Source: Spirochaetales bacterium (GTDB taxonomy: Bacteria; Spirochaetota; Spirochaetia; JAGLYY01). From it: a stretch of DNA of 6,400 nt. The DNA lies in assembly GCA_023131935.1 (NCBI GenBank), contig JAGLYY010000461.1:1-6400 (forward strand), read 5' to 3'. Within the stretch, counting starts at the first letter, position 1. Each line of letters opens with the position of its first letter. The notes under the pieces are model-generated. The model was not told the DNA's origin, did not search any database, and was given only the letters and a program-made list of their open reading frames with translations. The position numbers were made by a program, and so were the translations under genes. Positions 1 to 4,640 of this stretch are shown here, one piece after another.

Positions 1-107
1 TCCGGGTCAACTAAAAACCTTTTTGCGCAAATCAGCAACCCTTGCGGCCGGATCGATCCGGATCTCCTTTGTGTGCTTAGTTTTTATACCACTATCGGGT
101 GGATGAA
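1..107. other. non-coding end of window with two short palindromes
   Basis: No gene can be supported here. The stretch holds a perfect 14-base palindrome, CCGGATCGATCCGG (48-61), and a 10-base palindrome, TTTGCGCAAA (22-31). Neither has a loop followed by a T run, so neither is a standard intrinsic terminator. An AAAGGAG (70-64, minus) resembles a ribosome site but no ATG or GTG follows it at a usable distance. Confidence 0.5.
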
Positions 108-779
108 TTAAACCTGAAGAATCTGTTCAATCCAGTTGAAAGTTGGGGGGAATAACTTTGAAACAGATCCGATCCTGGGCACCAGAAACATGAAAGCCTT
201 ATCATCCTTTGGTACCAGGGCCAGATGGCGTATACCCCCGGGATCCGGATTATTCTTCACAAACTCCTTGAAGTTGGTATTAAGTTTTAAATCGTTAGTA
301 TAAAGAGAAAAATTCATTTCGCCCCACCGAATGGATTCCTTTCTGAATTCTTCCGGTGCATCAATCTTTTTTCCATGAAAATTTTCAAACTTTTCCTCAA
401 TTAGATGGCCCTCGCCGAAGGATGGCCTAATATTTTTCGCGTATAACATAATAATATAAAGTCTGTCGAACCTTCGGATTAATTTACTGAAAGGGTAATA
501 TAGCCATGATTGCCTGGGGAGAAGGGTTATTGTTGCATCAACCCGGCGGATCACTTTATTTCGCTTAGGTATTATATTTGCGTGATACCCTGTAAGCCCG
601 CCAATGGTTGTGTAGGTCTGGTCTTTTGGTTTCAAAAAATCTGTCAAACCATGGAAAGCTGAAAGATGAATTTTTGTATTCCGTCTTTTTCCCCATGCGT
701 ATCCAAGAGAGAGCAGGATGGTTGCGGCAATAAAAAGGTAAAATATCGGTTGTGTTGTGACTGAGGTATTCTGAAACAT
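108..779 (-). CDS. unrecognised 223-aa protein with one N-terminal membrane anchor
   Basis: I do not recognise this family. An uncharged N-terminus is followed by one membrane segment (about 11-30) and then KRR (31-33), which predicts the N-terminus outside and the ~190-residue rest in the cytoplasm. This soluble part mixes beta-type stretches (TTIGGLTGYHANI, 57-69; VDATITLL, 80-87; LYIIMLY, 107-113) with basic patches, and a second, moderately hydrophobic stretch LALVP...AFMFLVP (186-201) near the end. The ATPase stop codon is part of its ribosome site (AAGGAGAGG, 793-785), and only 12 bases separate the genes, so it is translated with the ATPase. A membrane-anchored cytoplasmic partner for that ATPase is a reasonable inference, not shown. 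It ends at TAA 110-108; no terminator is visible after it. Confidence 0.82.
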   Translation of the reverse strand: MFQNTSVTTQPIFYLFIAATILLSLGYAWGKRRNTKIHLSAFHGLTDFLKPKDQTYTTIGGLTGYHANIIPKRNKVIRRVDATITLLPRQSWLYYPFSKLIRRFDRLYIIMLYAKNIRPSFGEGHLIEEKFENFHGKKIDAPEEFRKESIRWGEMNFSLYTNDLKLNTNFKEFVKNNPDPGGIRHLALVPKDDKAFMFLVPRIGSVSKLFPPTFNWIEQILQV

Positions 780-791
780 ACGGTCCTCTCC

Positions 792-1712
792 TTATAGAAA
801 TGATGCTGTTAAATTGTGTTCTATCATATAACCCGAAATGCCTTTATGAGGAATCAGGGGAACTCTTTCAATCCTTTTGGGACAGCCGGCACTCAGAAGC
901 TTTGCTTCCACTTCCAGTGCAATCTCATTATTCTCATCGGTAAGCTTGTTATTAAAAGCAACCCTCAAGGGAAACTGCAGGTCCTTTAAACCTTTAATAA
1001 GTCTTTCCGACTCCCTGAGTGAAAGATAATCCGGGTTAAAAACTATTGCCACAGAATTCTTCTCTCCTTGCAGAATATCGTTCACCTCACTGTATTTCTC
1101 ACGCAGTTGAAAAAGCTTTCGGATAACCGGATCATCCTCTTCCTTGTAAGCGAGTTGAACTCCCCGAGGTTCATATTTTCCCTTTAAATTATGGATGGTA
1201 TACCGTTTGTTCAATATTTCTTTTCTAAGCCTGATAAGCTGATCTACCCAGGTAAGGGTAATTCGGGGGAGAGCGAGCATCCTCAGAGTCAGTCCCGTCG
1301 GAGGTGTATCAATAACCAGATAATCATATTTTGATACTTCGTTCTTCAGGATTTTTTCCAGGGCAGTAAGGGCTGCATATTCCTCAATCCCGGGAGAAAA
1401 CCTCAATACTTTAAAGTATTTGTCCATATTAAAGGATTGAAGGTAGCCATAAACCTCTGTCAGCAGGCTCACATTCGTTCTAACGTACTCTGATGCCGCA
1501 GTCTCAAGATCGATTTCCTGAAGATAGAGATTTTTCGTAAATTTCTTCTTTTTGTGGGTGAGTTTTACCCCGAAGATATCACCAAGATTATGAGCAGGAT
1601 CAAAGGAGACCGCCAGGACACAATACCCCGTCTGTGATAATTGCCATGCCGTTGCGGCAGAAAGGGTAGATTTTCCTACCCCCCCCTTCCCTGTAAAGAA
1701 AAGTACCTTCAT
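792..1712 (-). CDS. single-domain ArsA/Get3-like P-loop ATPase
   Basis: This 306-aa protein belongs to the ArsA/Get3 branch of the SIMIBI NTPases, which dimerise over two ATP molecules and couple hydrolysis to a membrane partner. The deviant Walker A with its signature lysines is GKGGVGKST (8-16: K9, K14). Switch I is FDPAHNLGDIF (37-47, D38) and switch II is IDTPPTGLTLRML (134-146, against DTAPTGHTLRLL in relatives). The C-terminal third carries an NN pair (254-255) and the PLIPHKG adenine-loop-like segment (285-291). It has one ATPase domain, like Get3 and unlike the duplicated E. coli ArsA, and shows no CxxC zinc motif of eukaryotic Get3. No arsR, arsB or arsC is nearby, so arsenite export is unlikely. 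ATG 1712 puts the protein two residues before the first core strand, as is usual; GTG 1724 would add four residues. The Walker A codons contain a G8 run. Family is certain; client or membrane partner is unknown, though its flanking genes are candidates. Confidence 0.9.
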   Translation of the reverse strand: MKVLFFTGKGGVGKSTLSAATAWQLSQTGYCVLAVSFDPAHNLGDIFGVKLTHKKKKFTKNLYLQEIDLETAASEYVRTNVSLLTEVYGYLQSFNMDKYFKVLRFSPGIEEYAALTALEKILKNEVSKYDYLVIDTPPTGLTLRMLALPRITLTWVDQLIRLRKEILNKRYTIHNLKGKYEPRGVQLAYKEEDDPVIRKLFQLREKYSEVNDILQGEKNSVAIVFNPDYLSLRESERLIKGLKDLQFPLRVAFNNKLTDENNEIALEVEAKLLSAGCPKRIERVPLIPHKGISGYMIEHNLTASFL

Positions 1713-1721
1713 ATTCCCACA

Positions 1722-1726
1722 CACCT
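1722..1726 (-). promoter_or_regulatory. ribosome binding site of the ATPase gene, overlapping the upstream stop
   Basis: AGGTG on the minus strand begins inside the TAG stop of the small gene and lies 9 bases before ATG 1712. It covers the in-frame GTG at 1724, which has no site of its own, so ATG 1712 is preferred as the start. Confidence 0.55.
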
Positions 1727-2009
1727 AATCAATGCCAAGTAAGCCGGCCATTTCCGCTAAAGAGTCAGAAGCATTTTCAGCTCGAAACTTCAATACTTTT
1801 ATTTCATGTTGTAAATGCGGCAGAAGTTCTGCAGCGATAAAAGAAGGAGGCGCAGGAATCCCCGTAAAAGATCCCATCAGGAGGAGGACAAATATATTTT
1901 CGAGTTCCCGAGCCTCAAACTCGGTTAACCCGGCAGCCTGCTCCCTATGGGATGTATCAATGGTAGAGAGAATGTGTTTTATCCAGTTTACAAAACCATG
2001 TCGTTTCAT
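1725..2009 (-). CDS. unrecognised 94-aa protein with a central hydrophobic, proline-broken segment
   Basis: I do not recognise this family. From ATG 2009 it has a basic N-terminus (MKRHGFVNWIKH), a charged helix (about 20-37), then a hydrophobic stretch 39-64 interrupted by GIPAPP (50-55), and an amphipathic, acidic C-terminal helix (66-94). The middle could be a hairpin dipping into the membrane or a buried helix-turn-helix. It is not a classic tail anchor, because about 30 residues follow. It sits 34 bases after cstA with no visible terminator, and its TAG stop overlaps the ribosome site of the ATPase gene, so cotranslation with that ATPase is likely. It occupies the place where E. coli cstA has ybdD but shares no visible resemblance to it. 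In-frame ATGs at 2015 and 2027 are alternatives. A protein-coding reading is supported by the ribosome site and operon fit; function unknown. Confidence 0.75.
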   Translation of the reverse strand: MKRHGFVNWIKHILSTIDTSHREQAAGLTEFEARELENIFVLLLMGSFTGIPAPPSFIAAELLPHLQHEIKVLKFRAENASDSLAEMAGLLGID

Positions 2010-2018
2010 AGTCATTCT

Positions 2019-2025
2019 CTCCACC
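2019..2025 (-). promoter_or_regulatory. ribosome binding site that fixes the start of the 94-aa gene
   Basis: GGTGGAG on the minus strand has its GGAG 9 bases before ATG 2009 but only 3 before ATG 2015, and it overlaps the beginning of the longer frame opened by ATG 2027. It therefore favours the most downstream of the three in-frame ATGs. Confidence 0.6.
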
Positions 2026-2043
2026 ATAAGATAGTATTAAACT

Positions 2044-3762
2044 CTAAGCATCGGGCGCCAGTGTTTTTTTCCGGGATTTCAGGAAATCCGCCATAAACAC
2101 AAAGTTCATGACAAGCATAATCACCTCAATAACAAGGACCGTAATACCGGTTACAGGATTTGCCACAATGGTATCAGGTAGAATAACAACTGTAAACCAG
2201 ATAATAGAGGCAGTAACGGTTATCCAGAGTAAATATGCCGGTACAAGGACTATTGCGGGTTTTGCCTTCTGACGTTTTACCACCCATGATGCAGCGGTCA
2301 GTAATACAATAGAAGCAATGAGTTGGTTCGCGGACCCGAAGGAGGGCCAGAGAATAGTGAAGTTTCCGCTCCAGGCCAGATAAATGCCGATAGCCGCAGG
2401 GATAAGAGAAGCAATCCACCTGTTTGTGACGAAGTTGTAAACCTTCTCATTCTTCTCTTTAACCGGCAACATGAGCTCTGAAACGGTATACCGGCCAAGG
2501 CGGTTCGTTGTATCCAGAGTTGTCATAGCAAAGGATGCAACCCACATTCCGGCAATTACTTTCACGATCTCCGTCGGAATAAAATTCAACCAGGTTGAAG
2601 CAACCATAGCAGCATAGGAACTGGTAAACATGGCGGCTTTCGGATAGCTTCCCATCATTGCAGGGGTATATTCTTTTGCCCAACCCGCAACAGAAATGGT
2701 CATTCCCTTATCGGTCATGAGAGCTAAACCGAATCCGGCAACCGCGACAACAACAAGGGTTGAGAGAAATCCTTCGGTAAGCATTGCGCCATAACCAATT
2801 GCCAATCCATGGCTTTCCTTCTCGAGCTGTTTGGAAGTCGTTCCGGAGCCTACCAGCGCGTGGAAACCGGAAAGAGACCCGCAGGCTATAATCAGAGGAA
2901 TAGCCGGCCAGAAGGGTGTTGCCTTCCCCCCCGATACAATCGGTGCGAAGCTAGTAAAAGCCGGAGCAGAGAATCCCGTGAAACTGAAAATTGCCGCAAG
3001 ACCGCCTATAATGAGCCCAAAATAGAGTAGCCAGGAGTTAAGATAATCCCTTGGTTGTAACAATACATTTACCGGTATTGCCGATGCAATAATGATGTAG
3101 AAGAACATTACTACCATCCAGGTCCCATAGGAGGCGGTAATCGGTATTCTTGTCCCTCCCCAGATTGCAAGGGCGAGCATTATTACCCCTATTCCGGTAG
3201 CCAGGCCGAAGTTCATCTTTGTACGGTAAAGTAATACCCCGAGGATGAGCGCTGCAACGAGTTTCAGAATATAAGCGGATGGAACAGCCGGACTGCCGAC
3301 AAACATCCCACCAAGAACAGCACCGAACGCCCCAATAACAAGTATGAGCAGAAATAAAACAAGCCAGTAGAACAGCTTTCCTGTCCTGTTGGTAATGAGA
3401 TCGGCAGCAACAAACTGGATCGATTTACCGTCATACCGAACAGATGCCATGAGGGCGAGATAATCATGAACCGCGCCAATAAAGATATTTCCGAACCATA
3501 CCCATAACAGCGCGGGGACCCAGCCCCATGCCATAGCGAGTACAGGACCGATAATCGGCGCGGCTCCCGCGATGGATGCGAAGTGGTGGCCGAATAGTAC
3601 CGGCCGTTTCGCGGCCACATAATCCACTCCATCATACATTCTTTCAGCAGGCGTCTTGTTGCTATCAGAGGCCTTTACTACGTCACGCTCTAATTTCTTT
3701 CCATATACCATGTAAAGCGCTACGTAAATAACCAGGCCAACAACAAGAACAATAGTAGTCAT
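2044..3762 (-). CDS. cstA: CstA-family carbon starvation / pyruvate-peptide transporter, short form
   Basis: This 572-aa integral membrane protein has many hydrophobic helices from residue 1 to the C-terminal lysine-rich tail. Family hallmarks are DGVDY (44-48), LFGHHFASIAGAAPIIGP (56-73), GFHALVGSGTT (299-309), the DTTNRLGRY region (417-425) and LWPSFGSANQL (471-481). CstA proteins move small carbon sources such as pyruvate or peptides across the inner membrane, and E. coli BtsT is a high-affinity pyruvate importer. E. coli CstA and BtsT are about 700 residues, so this is the shorter lineage seen in other bacteria, probably complete because start, stop and all core motifs are present. ATG 3762 has a strong ribosome site, AAGGGAGG with 7 bases of spacing. 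The LytTR operator immediately upstream ties expression to the neighbouring two-component system. The usual YbdD/YjiX small companion is absent; a different small gene follows after 34 bases. The substrate is inferred. Confidence 0.93.
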   Translation of the reverse strand: MTTIVLVVGLVIYVALYMVYGKKLERDVVKASDSNKTPAERMYDGVDYVAAKRPVLFGHHFASIAGAAPIIGPVLAMAWGWVPALLWVWFGNIFIGAVHDYLALMASVRYDGKSIQFVAADLITNRTGKLFYWLVLFLLILVIGAFGAVLGGMFVGSPAVPSAYILKLVAALILGVLLYRTKMNFGLATGIGVIMLALAIWGGTRIPITASYGTWMVVMFFYIIIASAIPVNVLLQPRDYLNSWLLYFGLIIGGLAAIFSFTGFSAPAFTSFAPIVSGGKATPFWPAIPLIIACGSLSGFHALVGSGTTSKQLEKESHGLAIGYGAMLTEGFLSTLVVVAVAGFGLALMTDKGMTISVAGWAKEYTPAMMGSYPKAAMFTSSYAAMVASTWLNFIPTEIVKVIAGMWVASFAMTTLDTTNRLGRYTVSELMLPVKEKNEKVYNFVTNRWIASLIPAAIGIYLAWSGNFTILWPSFGSANQLIASIVLLTAASWVVKRQKAKPAIVLVPAYLLWITVTASIIWFTVVILPDTIVANPVTGITVLVIEVIMLVMNFVFMADFLKSRKKTLAPDA

Positions 3763-3793
3763 CTATCTACCTCCCTTGTAGTTTTGATTTTTC

Positions 3794-3799
3794 AGTATA
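3794..3799 (-). promoter_or_regulatory. candidate -10 box of the cstA promoter
   Basis: TATACT on the minus strand matches five of six -10 consensus bases. Hexamers 16-18 bases upstream (for example ACCATG, CCATGT) do not resemble a -35 box, and no extended -10 TGn is present. A good -10 without a -35, downstream of paired LytTR repeats, fits an activator-dependent promoter. The start would fall near 3787, about 25 bases before the cstA ATG. I saw no CRP-like TGTGA-N6-TCACA site in the gap, although E. coli cstA is CRP-controlled. Confidence 0.45.
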
Positions 3800-3832
3800 A
3801 GAATAAATCATAAGGACATGGTACGAGAGGGA

Positions 3833-3863
3833 ATGAAGTGCCGAAATTTGTATATGAAATGCA
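3833..3863 (-). promoter_or_regulatory. tandem direct-repeat operator for the LytTR regulator, upstream of cstA
   Basis: The minus strand reads TGCATTTCAT (3863-3854), then 11 bases, then GGCACTTCAT (3842-3833). The copies match at 8 of 10 positions and are 21 bases apart, so they sit on the same face of the helix. LytTR regulators bind paired direct repeats with this kind of spacing. The E. coli YpdB site is recalled as GGCATTTCAT-N11-GGCATTTCAT, which differs from this site only at the first base of copy one and the fifth base of copy two. The repeats end 33 bases upstream of the putative -10, at roughly -46 to -76 from the expected start, a normal activator position. That binding happens is inferred; the repeat itself is seen directly. 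Confidence 0.75.
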
Positions 3864-3872
3864 TTCAGTGAG

Positions 3873-4640
3873 TTAATTTATTGCCATAATTCTGCGAAAT
3901 TCCTTTACCTGGGAACGGGAAACCGGAATTCGCTCCTCTATTCCTTTCATTTCAAGCTGATAGGTGTTATTAAACCAGATGTCGATTTTATCAATAGACT
4001 TCAGGTTCACAAGATAACATCGATGACACCGAAAAAAAAATTTCCTGCTCAGGGTTTCTTCTAAAAGGGAAATGGATTTCTGGCAACGATACTCTCCCGC
4101 TTGGGTGAGTATTCTTGTAAACTTCTTATCAGCAACTACAGCAATAATATCATCAATTTCAATAGGGTGATAATGGTCTTCACAATACACAGTAACCCTT
4201 GAAGGTTTGTCCTCCGGTTTCTTGATAGTTGTAAGCAATCTGGAGAATATATCTATATCCAAATCTCCCACTTTATTTCTACCGGTATTTTGAAAATAAC
4301 GTTCTATACTCTTCTTCAACCGTTCTTTTTCAACAGGTTTCAACAGATAATCCATAGCATTTACATTAAAAGCCTCTATCGCAAACTTGTCGTAGGCAGT
4401 AGTAAAGATAATATGAGGACTCTCCCCGATTTCGTATAGCTTCTTCGCTACTTCGATCCCCGACATCTCGGGCATCTGAATATCCAGGAAAAGCAGATCC
4501 GGCTTTTGGCGTCTGAATAGTTCTATGGCATCCCAACCGCTTTCTGCTTCACCAACGACCTCGACAGACTCATATTCACTCAATAGAAACCGCAGCTCTT
4601 CCCTGGCCGGTTTCTCATCATCAACTATAATCACTTTCAT
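3873..4640 (-). CDS. LytTR-family response regulator (LytR/BtsR/YpdB type)
   Basis: This 255-aa regulator is the partner of the kinase upstream. The receiver domain (1-118) has the acidic pair D7/D8, phosphoacceptor D53 in FLDIQMPEMSG, T80/T81 and K101 in LLKP. A linker (119-146) leads to a LytTR DNA-binding domain (147-252) with the family motif FRCHRCYLVN (203-212) and the IPVSRSQVKEF strand-helix end (238-248). The usual serine of HRS is a cysteine, making C205-H-R-C208. The start is ATG 4640, not the in-frame TTG at 4643: AAGGGG lies 7 bases upstream of the ATG, and the ATG shares its A with the kinase stop (TGATG), a typical translational-coupling junction. A T9 run encodes F201-F203. 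Its likely target is the direct repeat in front of cstA. Function as a regulator is secure; the exact regulon is inferred. Confidence 0.95.
   Translation of the reverse strand: MKVIIVDDEKPAREELRFLLSEYESVEVVGEAESGWDAIELFRRQKPDLLFLDIQMPEMSGIEVAKKLYEIGESPHIIFTTAYDKFAIEAFNVNAMDYLLKPVEKERLKKSIERYFQNTGRNKVGDLDIDIFSRLLTTIKKPEDKPSRVTVYCEDHYHPIEIDDIIAVVADKKFTRILTQAGEYRCQKSISLLEETLSRKFFFRCHRCYLVNLKSIDKIDIWFNNTYQLEMKGIEERIPVSRSQVKEFRRIMAIN

Noticed and set aside
1..107. Coding extension or new gene after the 223-aa gene (a frame reading IRIDPAARVADLRKKVFS)
   Set aside because: The peptide looks protein-like, and AAAGGAG precedes it, but there is no ATG or GTG start, it is short, it ends at TGA near the window edge, and joining it to the upstream gene would need a frameshift with no supporting signal.
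792..1712. Arsenite-export ATPase ArsA
   Set aside because: No arsR, arsB, arsD or arsC is adjacent and the protein has a single ATPase domain; family membership does not imply arsenic transport.
1713..1724. GTG 1724 as the start of the ATPase
   Set aside because: It has no ribosome site of its own and lies inside the site serving ATG 1712; the family normally begins a few residues before the first core strand.
2010..2027. ATG 2027 or 2015 as the start of the small gene
   Set aside because: The only Shine-Dalgarno-like sequence, GGTGGAG, lies within the longer reading and is spaced correctly only for ATG 2009. Not fully excluded.
1732..2034. Plus-strand 100-aa open frame fully opposite the 94-aa gene
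   Set aside because: It has no ribosome site before its ATG, a serine/arginine-rich shadow composition, and opposes an operon; the minus-strand frame has a good ribosome site and tight spacing.
2809..3030. Plus-strand and other minus-frame open frames within cstA, the regulator and the kinase
   Set aside because: They overlap strongly supported genes in other frames and show no recognisable motifs or ribosome sites.
3820..3850. Sigma54 promoter (CGGCAC near 3843-3838, minus strand)
   Set aside because: The GGCAC half resembles a -24 element but the -12 position reads TCCC rather than TTGC, and the bases are better explained as the second LytTR repeat.
3763..3872. Intrinsic terminator between the regulator and cstA
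   Set aside because: No stem followed by a T run is visible, so some read-through from the kinase-regulator operon into cstA is possible.
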